A program made the position numbers and the translations under genes. Below the pieces are notes generated by a model. The model was given only the letters and a program-made list of their open reading frames with translations, searched no databases and was not told the DNA's origin. From assembly GCA_002778785.1 (NCBI GenBank), contig PEZS01000002.1, positions 129,501 to 193,500 of the forward strand: 64,000 nt of DNA, written 5' to 3'. The DNA comes from Bdellovibrionales bacterium CG10_big_fil_rev_8_21_14_0_10_45_34. GTDB lineage: Bacteria > Bdellovibrionota > Bdellovibrionia > Bdellovibrionales > 1-14-0-10-45-34. Shown piece by piece: positions 1 through 7,069 of this stretch. The stretch's first letter is position 1, and each line of letters opens with the position of its first letter.

Positions 1-1
1 T

Positions 2-445
2 GCGAAAACTTACACCCAACGCGCGCTCGAGAGCATAACAAAGTTGGCATTCAGCTTTGAAGACTTAAAAGAACAGTTTGATATTCTCGATTCAATAAGC
101 TTGGGTGTGGGGATTGCCTTTGGAGAAGTCAAAGTCGGAGTTTTAGGCGACGATGAATTTAAAAAAGAGCTCGATATTAATGGCAGATGCATAATTCGCG
201 CGGCAAGATTGGAAGCGTACTCTAAGATCATTCGCAACGAGCTAGCTCCAGATAGGTCTGTTGCTGTTTTAGGCCCTGAACTTGAACCATTTATTGATAG
301 TGAATTGAGAATGTTCCAACATTGGCAGACTACGCTTCCTCAAAAGAAAGTCCCAAACTTCCATGAACTTGAACACGTTCTCTATCACGTATTCCGCAAC
401 TCTTCAGAGCGCAGAAAACACATTGTCAAATTGCGCGCTAGTTAA
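2..445 (+). CDS. Class III adenylate/guanylate cyclase-like domain, C-terminal part (5' end outside window)
   Basis: The frame is open from base 2, so only the last ~147 residues are visible. The stretch GVGIAFGEVKVGVLGD followed by DINGRCIIRAARLE matches the core of class III nucleotide cyclases, where GEV.VG..G precedes a VN.AAR motif. This domain normally makes cAMP or cGMP. The Asn of the VNxAxR motif, which contacts the transition state in active cyclases, is Ile here (IIRAAR), so activity is doubtful; the Arg is kept. About 70 residues follow without a recognisable domain. The stop codon abuts the stop of the convergent next gene. The domain call is fairly safe; what lies upstream is unknown. 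Confidence 0.65.
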   Translation, partial: AKTYTQRALESITKLAFSFEDLKEQFDILDSISLGVGIAFGEVKVGVLGDDEFKKELDINGRCIIRAARLEAYSKIIRNELAPDRSVAVLGPELEPFIDSELRMFQHWQTTLPQKKVPNFHELEHVLYHVFRNSSERRKHIVKLRAS

Positions 446-1027
446 CTATTCGCTTTGGCAGCTCGCAAGCAATCCGGTTTTTAAACTTTCATTAGGAGGC
501 TTCGGGCCCAAAAAAACTGCTGTAATATATTTATCTGCATTGGCAGATTTCACAGAGCCAACTTTTTCGCCCCCAAGTAATACGTCTACTTCGCCCGGCC
601 GCGTATCAAATGCCAGAGTCTTGCCGGGGCCCATGTCCTTCATCAATGAATTTAATGGCGATATAACCTCTTTTGCTTCGTCACAACTACCCGCCCACTT
701 ACAATTGTCGAGAATGCCGGTCCGCCAAGCCGCAGTAATCTTGTCTTTGGGAACACTCATTAAAAAATTGAGAAAAATTCTCTTTGGGGAGGTCAAATCT
801 CTTATCTCCTCGGCTTTCAGTGGACTCTTTTCAGTATAGAGAGCTCCTACATAAACCTTTGCCAAAAGCATGTATGTCCTCACGCCCATTCCATGACAAA
901 CTAGTTTTGTGCCATCAACTTCAACGGACTCTGGAACCTCTGCTCCCTTCATTTTAAAGTCAGCCTGAGCTACCCCACTTGCAACCAAAACAACCGCAAA
1001 GAATACTGTTTTCATAAAAGACTTCAC
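446..1027 (-). CDS. Exported chalcone isomerase-like protein
   Basis: 193 residues starting at GTG, with GGAGG about five bases upstream; an ATG four codons in is less well placed. A signal peptide (residues 1-22, ending VAQA) precedes a domain resembling the bacterial chalcone isomerase-like family: KMKGAEVPESVEVDGTKLVCHGMGVRTYMLLAKVYVGALYTE, then KRIFLNFLMSVPKDKI. Bacterial members are usually periplasmic and of unknown substrate; isomerase activity is not established for them. It stands alone, convergent with the cyclase-like gene and divergent from the catalase-like gene. Confidence 0.7.
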   Translation of the reverse strand: MKSFMKTVFFAVVLVASGVAQADFKMKGAEVPESVEVDGTKLVCHGMGVRTYMLLAKVYVGALYTEKSPLKAEEIRDLTSPKRIFLNFLMSVPKDKITAAWRTGILDNCKWAGSCDEAKEVISPLNSLMKDMGPGKTLAFDTRPGEVDVLLGGEKVGSVKSANADKYITAVFLGPKPPNESLKTGLLASCQSE

Positions 1028-1111
1028 CTAACCTCCCGTAAAACGAATGTGATAGAGCCGGAGCCGCTTTGCCTTCGACTGCCTTCGGCTGTTAATGCTC
1101 CAGCCATTCGT

Positions 1112-1122
1112 GTAATGATTAC
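1112..1122. promoter_or_regulatory. Candidate PerR-type half-box core upstream of catalase-like gene
   Basis: GTAATGATTAC is a perfect 5-1-5 palindrome. Its centre TAATGATTA matches the centre of the PerR consensus (TTATAATnATTATAA), although the outer bases do not match. It lies ~55 bases before the catalase-like start and in the gap divergent from the chalcone-isomerase-like gene. The nearby Fur/PerR gene makes the link plausible. Confidence 0.35.
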
Positions 1123-1176
1123 CCTCACACCCTATTTCTCGTTCTGAAAACCCTAAAGGCAAGTAAAATTCTCAAA

Positions 1177-2787
1177 ATGCTTGGATTCGAACCTTCTCTA
1201 AAACCATCGAAGATTTTTTGTAAACTGCTTGTGATCCCCTTGGTCGTTTTAACTTGTGGCTTTGGCGCATTGGTCAACTTTGGGCTCGATGAAAATAGGC
1301 TTGGGCCTTTGGACCCAGCCTTAGAGACGATTCAAGCCGATGAGGCCTCAAAGTTTAAAAAGGTCGCCGCTGTTATACAGGCTTTTGTGGCCAAACAATT
1401 CCTAATAAATTCACGCAAAGCCGCAACCTCTAGCGAAAACCATTCTCTCACATCCAACGCAATAGATTCTCGCGATCTTCTGCCGGCAAAGCCCGATGCA
1501 CACAGGAAGTCCCACGGTTGCTACCCGTCGACTCTAGAAGTTCGCCCAGATATTCTCTCTGTGATAAATCGTGCTATCGACACTTTGATAAACGAAAGAA
1601 ATTCAGAGGCAAAACTGGGAAAAGTCAAACCCGGCCCCATGCCAGAAATCTTGCACTCTGAGTCAGACCTGGGGGTTTTTCAGCCTGGGCAGATCTACAA
1701 CTCCATTGTGCGCTTTTCAAATGCTAACCCTAAAAATCGTCACGACCGTACGCCAGATGTGAGAGGTATTGCGGTGAAATTACTCCGCGCCGTTGACAAA
1801 GATCGGCTAACTAACTTGTCATCTGCCGAGTTGAATTCCAACACCGCTTTAGACATTTTAGCGAACAACTTTCCCACTTTTTTCCTGACCGAACAGAACC
1901 CGGCGGAGAATTACGCTAAGCTGACTTCTTATTTTTTGAGAGGAACTCTCGACGATAACCAGAGTAGATTCAAGGAAAGGTGGTTTGCAGGGCTCTCACT
2001 TTTTAAAAACAATTTCAATGCGATGGAGGTTAATCTCGGCATGATTCTGGATGGAAGTGTTATCCGATCAGCTCTCGCCGAAAACTATTTTTCAATGACG
2101 GCTTATAGACTCGGCACTCATGGCAGCCACCGAGCAGTGAAATACATCTGGAAGCCGGAGCCCTGTCAGGCTGAACAACAAAGTGAATTAGAGCGGTTTT
2201 TAAAGACAAACCGCCCTGACTGGGCCACAGAGCGTAACTACTCAGACCCCCGCTACATCTTAAAGCTTCGACAAATCCCGCCCTATAAGAAAAAATATAG
2301 AAAGCAGTTTCCTTCAAATTACCTACGTAAAAACATCGAAGAAACTCTCGCGCGCGATAGTTTTTGCTACAGCCTCTATCTACAATTTTACCGAGACCAA
2401 ATAAGCACCAACATCGAAGATTCTTCAGATCTTTGGGCAGAAAGCGTTGATGACATCAGCTGGTGGAAACGCGAGGTCATTCCGAGTTCACTTAACCCAC
2501 TTTGGAAAATCTATCCTATGGATAGATCTGCGTATCTTAAAAAAATTGAGGCCAAATCTCCTGTGCGCCCGGTCAAGGTGGCGCAACTTAGGATTAACCA
2601 GACTGTTGGCCCAGCATTAGGGCAAAATCTCTGTGATAGCCTCAGTTTCAATTCTTGGAATGGCAATATCGAGCACCACAAACCGCTTGGAGTCGTCAAT
2701 CGCATGAGAAGAGAAGCCTACTTTGCTTCAAGAAAAATACGCCAATTTTTGAATAGCTTTTCGCTAAACAGCAAAGATTCGCCCTAG
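1177..2787 (+). CDS. Catalase-like heme protein, membrane-anchored or exported
   Basis: 536 residues. An N-terminal hydrophobic segment (about 13-35) suggests a signal anchor. The body resembles the divergent SrpA-like catalase family: SIVRFSNANPKNRHDRTPDVRGIAVKLL, YFSMTAYRLGTHGSHRAVKYIWKP, and near the C-terminus FNSWNGNIEHHKPLGVVNRMRREAY, matching the FNPWH...HRPLGS.NR.R..Y signature of that group. Such proteins bind heme and act on peroxides; substrate and activity differ between members. It is followed at once by a Fur/PerR-type gene, AhpC and an AhpD-like gene, which supports a peroxide-defence role. The heme-ligand Tyr cannot be assigned securely by eye. Confidence 0.7.
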   Translation: MLGFEPSLKPSKIFCKLLVIPLVVLTCGFGALVNFGLDENRLGPLDPALETIQADEASKFKKVAAVIQAFVAKQFLINSRKAATSSENHSLTSNAIDSRDLLPAKPDAHRKSHGCYPSTLEVRPDILSVINRAIDTLINERNSEAKLGKVKPGPMPEILHSESDLGVFQPGQIYNSIVRFSNANPKNRHDRTPDVRGIAVKLLRAVDKDRLTNLSSAELNSNTALDILANNFPTFFLTEQNPAENYAKLTSYFLRGTLDDNQSRFKERWFAGLSLFKNNFNAMEVNLGMILDGSVIRSALAENYFSMTAYRLGTHGSHRAVKYIWKPEPCQAEQQSELERFLKTNRPDWATERNYSDPRYILKLRQIPPYKKKYRKQFPSNYLRKNIEETLARDSFCYSLYLQFYRDQISTNIEDSSDLWAESVDDISWWKREVIPSSLNPLWKIYPMDRSAYLKKIEAKSPVRPVKVAQLRINQTVGPALGQNLCDSLSFNSWNGNIEHHKPLGVVNRMRREAYFASRKIRQFLNSFSLNSKDSP

Positions 2788-2817
2788 ACCGCCAGATGAC
2801 ACGGATACTCCATAGTG

Positions 2818-2863
2818 AAATATGGTCATATTTAGAATTGACATAATTTTAGACTTATTCTAA
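2818..2863. promoter_or_regulatory. Promoter/operator of the fur/perR-ahpC operon with PerR-type boxes
   Basis: TTAGACTTATTCTAA (2849-2863) has the 7-1-7 layout of a PerR box and agrees with TTATAATnATTATAA at 12 of 15 positions. A weaker copy, TTAGAATTGACATAA, sits at 2832-2846. A further inverted repeat, AAATATG-GT-CATATTT, lies at 2818-2833. TTGACA (2838-2843) with TAATTT 17 bases on could be -35/-10, which puts the start point close to the ATG at 2874. This layout predicts autoregulation by the regulator encoded just downstream. Confidence 0.55.
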
Positions 2864-2873
2864 TTTGGTGCCT

Positions 2874-3326
2874 ATGGCACCACTTCGTAAAGATGCACAA
2901 CAAGTAAGTAACGAGAAGATCGTCGATTGGCTTAAGGCAGCAGGGCTTAGTGCCACTAGCCAGCGAATAGCTATCACTCGTTTCGTGCTCTGCGAAGCCG
3001 ACCATCCTACTGCCGATGAAGTTCATAGATGGACTGAGAATTATTTACCTAAGGTGAGTCTTGCCACCGTCTACAACACGCTGGGAACTTTGGTTCAAGC
3101 AGGACTTCTAAAGGAAGTTCGATTGGCTGGCAGTGATCGAGTTATTTATGACTGCAAAACTCACGATCACTTTCACTTTCTAGATGAAGCAAGTGGCCAA
3201 ATTTACGATTTGGATTCGCGCGATGTAGAACTTAATTTTAAAGACAAAAAGATGTTTAATATATCAAGTTTCGACCTCTTGATTAGAGGTCGTGTTAACA
3301 AGAACAGAGTAACAAAAAAACAATGA
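2874..3326 (+). CDS. Fur family regulator, PerR-like
   Basis: 150 residues from the ATG at 2874; TTG/GTG codons just upstream are alternatives, and no clear Shine-Dalgarno site precedes any of them. The winged-helix half has the Fur signature (AAGLSATSQRIAITRFVL, HPTADEVHRWTENYLPKVSLATVYNTLGTLVQAGLLKEV). The dimer half has KTHDHFHFLDEASGQIYDLD, with the His/Asp cluster of the regulatory metal site. The CxxC pairs for structural zinc are missing. The gene sits between a catalase-like gene and ahpC and follows PerR-type boxes, so peroxide sensing is the likely role rather than iron control; this is inference from context. Confidence 0.8.
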   Translation: MAPLRKDAQQVSNEKIVDWLKAAGLSATSQRIAITRFVLCEADHPTADEVHRWTENYLPKVSLATVYNTLGTLVQAGLLKEVRLAGSDRVIYDCKTHDHFHFLDEASGQIYDLDSRDVELNFKDKKMFNISSFDLLIRGRVNKNRVTKKQ

Positions 3327-3336
3327 GGAGGACTTT

Positions 3337-3882
3337 ATGGTTCGTATGTTAGGAATTGGTGAAAAATTTCCGGAATTTAAACTCAACAGCGTCGTATCGC
3401 TTGAAAAGGGCAAAGAATTTAAAGAAATTTCTAGCTCTGATATGAAGGGCAAGTGGTCAGTTGTTTTCTTTTGGCCTATGGACTTTACATTCATTTGTCC
3501 TACAGAACTAGCGCAGTTTAACCAAGATCTGCCGCAGTTCAGAGATCGTGAAGCACAAGTTTACGGAGTAAGCACAGACACTCACTTTGTGCACTTGGCC
3601 TGGCGAACTCATCATCCAGACTTGAAAGACCTTAAGTATCCGATGCTCGCTGATCACAAGAAGGAGCTCAGTCAAGCCCTGGGTATTCTGCATCCGACAG
3701 AGCAAGTTGCACTTCGTGCGACTTACATTGTTGATCCAGACGGCATAGTTCGATGGGTAAGTGTGAATGATTTGAGCGTTGGCCGAAACGTAAAAGAAGT
3801 AGTTCGCACTCTCGATGCGCTTCAATCTGACGAGCTTTGCCCTTGCAATTGGGAAAAGGGTCAGCCCACTTTGAATGTTTAA
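3337..3882 (+). CDS. ahpC: Peroxiredoxin AhpC
   Basis: 181 residues, typical 2-Cys peroxiredoxin length. The peroxidatic Cys is in FTFICPTE (Cys54). The resolving site is the C-terminal ELCPCNW (Cys168, Cys170), as in AhpC proteins with a CxC end. It reduces hydroperoxides in the cytoplasm. GAGGAGG overlaps the stop of the regulator gene ten bases upstream and places the ATG at 3337. Co-transcription with the PerR-like gene is likely; an AhpD-like gene follows and could re-reduce AhpC. No AhpF is in the window. Confidence 0.92.
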   Translation: MVRMLGIGEKFPEFKLNSVVSLEKGKEFKEISSSDMKGKWSVVFFWPMDFTFICPTELAQFNQDLPQFRDREAQVYGVSTDTHFVHLAWRTHHPDLKDLKYPMLADHKKELSQALGILHPTEQVALRATYIVDPDGIVRWVSVNDLSVGRNVKEVVRTLDALQSDELCPCNWEKGQPTLNV

Positions 3883-3909
3883 AGACTAAACGTTCGAAGA
3901 GGTATCGAC

Positions 3910-3984
3910 AAAAATGGGAGCAGGAGCGAAGTTGGCTGGTTTCAGCCTGACGGCGCTTTAGCTCCCTTCAGTGTCCATTTTTTT
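3910..3984 (+). terminator. Nested stem-loop with T-run between ahpC and the ahpD-like gene
   Basis: AAAAATGG (3910-3917) pairs with CCATTTTT (3975-3982). GGGAGC (3916-3921) can pair with GCTCCC (3961-3966), and GGCTG (3934-3938) with CAGCC (3943-3947). The right arm ends in seven T. It could be a terminator or attenuator that lowers ahpD expression, or a small structured RNA. The pairing is seen; the function is inferred. Confidence 0.45.
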
Positions 3985-4063
3985 GCAGCTTGATGCCTCC
4001 AATCAAAAGCAATCAGCAAAAGATTTTTCAGCGTCAAGCCTTTTACTTAAATAGGAGATGATT

Positions 4064-4627
4064 ATGCCGTTTGATCTCAGCACCCTACAGTTTGAAAGCC
4101 GGATTTTTGCAGCGGATACCGCAATTGAGAGAGATTTAAAGCTCAACTTTCAGAAGTTAACTCAAGAAAGTTCCCTTGAAACCAACGAAAAGCTCTTCGC
4201 TCTCTATGCTCTTGCACAAGCCTGCCACCACTCTGCTCTAAAAACTTCAGTACGTGAGTTACTCCAAAAGAGTGATGAAATATCGAACGAGCAGATAACA
4301 GAGATCGAACAAAGTGCCGGCATTATGGCAATGCTAAACACCTACTATCGCTTTCGCCACTTTATGAAAGAGACACATGGCGGCGAGTTAGATCCGAGCT
4401 TTAATCGCGCTGGTCTAAGAATGAATTCTCTTTCGAATCCTGTGATTGGAAAGACAAACTTTGAAATGCTCGCATTTGCCCTATCAGTCATCAATGGGTG
4501 CCAAGATTGTGTTGGGTCGCACGCTAAGACTTTAGCTCAGCACGGTGTTTCAAATGAAAAAATTCATGACTTAGCCCGCTTAGCCAGTGTGGTTAAGGCA
4601 ATTTCTGTTCTGGATGAAACAGTCTAG
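4064..4627 (+). CDS. AhpD-like alkylhydroperoxidase (carboxymuconolactone decarboxylase family)
   Basis: 187 residues from the ATG at 4064, chosen over the ATG at 4058 because TAGGAG then lies seven bases upstream. The active-site motif is NGCQDCVGSHAKTL (Cys146, Cys149, His153), matching the CxxCxxxH of AhpD. AhpD-type proteins carry disulfide-reductase or peroxidase activity and can recharge AhpC. Placement behind ahpC supports that pairing. Overall length and helix-rich character fit AhpD (about 175-190 residues). Confidence 0.85.
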   Translation: MPFDLSTLQFESRIFAADTAIERDLKLNFQKLTQESSLETNEKLFALYALAQACHHSALKTSVRELLQKSDEISNEQITEIEQSAGIMAMLNTYYRFRHFMKETHGGELDPSFNRAGLRMNSLSNPVIGKTNFEMLAFALSVINGCQDCVGSHAKTLAQHGVSNEKIHDLARLASVVKAISVLDETV

Positions 4628-4669
4628 GGCGCTTTTGCAGTAGTTCGACCAAATGAGGACACGCCCTAG
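4624..4669. terminator. Stem between two convergent stop codons
   Basis: CTAGGGCG (4624-4631) and CGCCCTAG (4662-4669) form a perfect 8-bp stem around a 30-base spacer. It fills the gap between the ahpD-like stop and the stop of the convergent XRE gene. The loop is long and the T-rich tails are weak, so it is only a candidate bidirectional terminator. Confidence 0.4.
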
Positions 4670-4933
4670 TTATTGCTTAAGTATGTCGCTAAGAGCTTTT
4701 TTTTCTTCTTTTAAAATAAGATCAATCAGCTCATCGGGAGAGATTTTGTAAAGTCTTACAATCTCTGCAAGTTTTTTTGAGGGCGGCGGAGATATTCCTC
4801 TCTCCCAGTTCGAAACGTATTGGGGAGAGGTGTATTGCAACGCCTCGCTCACTTGTTTTTGACGCAGCCCGCAAGCCACTCTTCTTTGCTTCAAAAATTC
4901 GCCTAAGGCTTTGGGTGATGAAAACATATACAT
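4670..4933 (-). CDS. Small XRE-family HTH DNA-binding protein
   Basis: 87 residues from the ATG at 4933 (MYMFSSPKALGEF). The HTH_3 domain covers residues 6-65: LGEFLKQRRVACGLRQKQVSEAL, then SPQYVSNWERGISPPP and the helix KKLAEIVRLYKISPDELIDLI. It is followed only by a charged tail (KEEKKALSDILKQ). No effector domain is present, so the target is unknown. The frame is open upstream to 5068, but that part does not read as HTH protein. A different frame from 5105 also looks protein-like and overlaps this gene (see findings). Confidence 0.75.
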   Translation of the reverse strand: MYMFSSPKALGEFLKQRRVACGLRQKQVSEALQYTSPQYVSNWERGISPPPSKKLAEIVRLYKISPDELIDLILKEEKKALSDILKQ

Positions 4934-5351
4934 CGAGTTTTTCAATCGATTCCCATGACCGCAATCTATCTTCTGAATATAGTCCGTCTTTAAGTGTAAA
5001 CTGCTTAAATTTTGCGCAAATACATACTGTAGTTGAACCGGGCTCGAAACCAGTTTCGTTGATTCCATCGGCCAACGCTTTCGCTTTTGGGTCGGTAGGC
5101 GGCATCTAAAGGTCCTACTCGAAATGGGATCTTTTTGACATCAATTTACCCCTGATGAGATTCGGCGCAGAGTAGTTCTTGTCAAAAGATTTTCGCCTGC
5201 GCCATTTCTGAAATTTGTTGGGCGATATTTGAATCGTATTGTTGAGTTTCACAAATAACCCGATAATCTCATATCGATAACGCCTTTTTGCACCCACAAC
5301 TGGTACCGATAACCATACACATGTGCTCAGAACTTTTGGGAGAATTCGGAA
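4934..5351. other. Gap without an assigned gene
   Basis: The stretch lies between the XRE gene and the desaturase gene. Short open frames on the minus strand (to 5105 and 5297) could not be tied to any family. No clear hairpin, tRNA or strong promoter was recognised; GGGAGAATT just before 5352 is the desaturase ribosome site. Confidence 0.4.
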
Positions 5352-6536
5352 ATGTTAAGAATAGCCCGCCAAAAAATGAAAATTGATTGGGTTACCACAT
5401 TATTTTTAGTCGTGACGCCAATAGGGTCGGCTATAACACTTTGGTTGGTTCCGCCCTCGACAATATCTGCTTCCATACTTGTGGCGGCGGCCATTTATCT
5501 TTATCTAACGGGAATGAGTATTACCGGGGGATACCATCGCCTTTTCGCACACAAGACCTATAGCGCCAACAAGGTTGTCGAATGGGCCTATCTTTTATTT
5601 GGGGCAGGAGCGTTTCAAGGGTCCGCGCTGAAATGGGGCGCAGATCACAGAATTCATCATCGTTTTGTAGACGGCGAAAAGGATCCCTATAGCATAAACA
5701 AAGGTCTTTGGTATGCCCATATTGGCTGGCTGTTTGATAAGCTACCGGAGCCAGATTACCAAAAGTGGGCACCCGACCTTTTAAAAAATCCCAGAGTGAA
5801 GTTTCAACACAAGCATTTCGTTTTAATCGGAAGTTTTATGGCTTTTCTCTTACCTGGCTTCATCGGGCTGGTAATTGCAGATTCTTTTTTATTAGGCGCA
5901 CTTTATATCGGCTTGATTCGATTGGTGGTTCTTCATCACACGACTTTTTTTATTAACAGTCTCTGCCACTTTTGGGGTAAGCAACCTTACAGTGATGCCC
6001 ACACAGCAAGAGATTCCCATATTCTTGCAGTCCTGACATACGGAGAAGGCTACCACAACTTTCATCATGAATTTCAGGGCGACTATAGAAATGGAGTGAA
6101 GTGGTATCAGTGGGATCCAACCAAGTGGTTAATTCTTTCACTTCATAAATTGGGCTGGGCCAATGGACTCAAAGAAGTCTCTCCATTCAAGATCCTTGAA
6201 GCTCAGATTCAGCAGCGCAAAAAAAGAGCCCTTTCTAGTGGAGTGCGTTCGGACGTATTGGAACAGTGGGCACAAAGAACAGAGAGTGCGCGGGCTCGAT
6301 GGAAAGAAACGTTTGAGAATTATCACAAGGCCAAAGAAAGTTTCAAACTCTCACTGAGAGAAAAACACAATGACAACATGGTCGCCTTTCACCAAAAGGT
6401 TGAAGACTTCCATACCTGGGAAGAACTAAAAAAATCCGAATTTCGCAAGAAAATCCAAGAACTCAAACGCGATATGAGGCAGGCAAGAAAAGAATATAAA
6501 AGATCTTGGGCCAGCCTGACAACGGCGACGGCCTAA
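5352..6536 (+). CDS. Acyl-CoA/acyl-lipid delta-9 type fatty acid desaturase with coiled-coil tail
   Basis: 394 residues. The three His boxes of membrane di-iron desaturases are present: HRLFAH (62-67), HRIHH (99-103) and HNFHH (235-239). Hydrophobic spans around 13-55 and 155-200 fit four membrane helices. It would introduce a cis double bond into a saturated acyl chain, adjusting membrane fluidity. After about residue 275 comes a ~115-residue Lys/Glu/Arg-rich extension, probably a coiled coil, that standard delta-9 desaturases lack. GGGAGAATT precedes the ATG. It appears to be a single-gene unit. Confidence 0.88.
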   Translation: MLRIARQKMKIDWVTTLFLVVTPIGSAITLWLVPPSTISASILVAAAIYLYLTGMSITGGYHRLFAHKTYSANKVVEWAYLLFGAGAFQGSALKWGADHRIHHRFVDGEKDPYSINKGLWYAHIGWLFDKLPEPDYQKWAPDLLKNPRVKFQHKHFVLIGSFMAFLLPGFIGLVIADSFLLGALYIGLIRLVVLHHTTFFINSLCHFWGKQPYSDAHTARDSHILAVLTYGEGYHNFHHEFQGDYRNGVKWYQWDPTKWLILSLHKLGWANGLKEVSPFKILEAQIQQRKKRALSSGVRSDVLEQWAQRTESARARWKETFENYHKAKESFKLSLREKHNDNMVAFHQKVEDFHTWEELKKSEFRKKIQELKRDMRQARKEYKRSWASLTTATA

Positions 6537-7069
6537 GCTTATTTGCTTGCAGCGGCAAAAGTCATTTGTTCCATCCAAGGGGCAAAACACTCCCACATCC
6601 TTACTGAGTTATAGCGAGTCCGCATGAGGCATAAACTGTTTGCCACTGATGTGAAACAGAGTCCGCAGAGCGGCTCTCTTCTGTTTTAAGTATAATTTCT
6701 TTTTATGTGAGAGATTCGAACTTTGAATCGCTGGTTGCCAATGAGCCCGCCGCTTGCAAACAAATACTAGTCTCTAGTGCCGGCTTACCTATTGGAATTA
6801 CTACTAATCTACAAAACAAATTTCCACAACAAAAGGGCGACTACTCATTAAAAGTTGAATCGCAAGATCAGCGGTTCCAAATTGGCGCCACGAATCAATG
6901 TTGGTTTTTCACTAGCGACCCAGCCCAAAGTTGGGGACGATTCATATGGGGGATGTTCGTGCTGATCAAAAAAACAAAGTTCTCTTATTCGTCACATCGC
7001 TCAAAGGCTCTTTGTTTTCTAGAGGTTACTGAACATCGAAGATGAACGATTCCAAAGGAGGGAGTCCAT
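6537..7069. other. 533-base gap upstream of the secreted protease
   Basis: No gene is supported here. TATAAT occurs at 6691-6696, but no good -35 lies 16-18 bases upstream. A 112-codon open frame (6707-7045, GTG start) has no ribosome site and ends in unlikely protein sequence. AAAGGAGG at 7056-7063 is the ribosome site of the protease gene. The stretch may be a long leader. Confidence 0.4.

Noticed and set aside
363..839. 158-codon plus frame opposite the chalcone-isomerase-like gene
   Set aside because: Antisense of a convincing gene with signal peptide; no family match.
1181..1195. GGATTCGAACC resembling the T-loop of a minus-strand tRNA
   Set aside because: No acceptor, D or anticodon stems can be built around it, and it is the start of the catalase-like coding sequence.
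1400..1425. CACGCAAAGCC resembling part of a c-di-GMP-I riboswitch
   Set aside because: Inside the catalase-like coding region, and the GNRA/receptor parts are absent.
5115..5297. 60-codon minus-strand frame rich in Lys/Arg
   Set aside because: No ribosome site, no recognisable motif; composition fits chance in AT-rich DNA.
6707..7045. 112-codon open frame with a GTG start and a TATAAT just upstream
   Set aside because: No ribosome site, no -35 element at the right distance, and the second half is unlike protein; no family resemblance.
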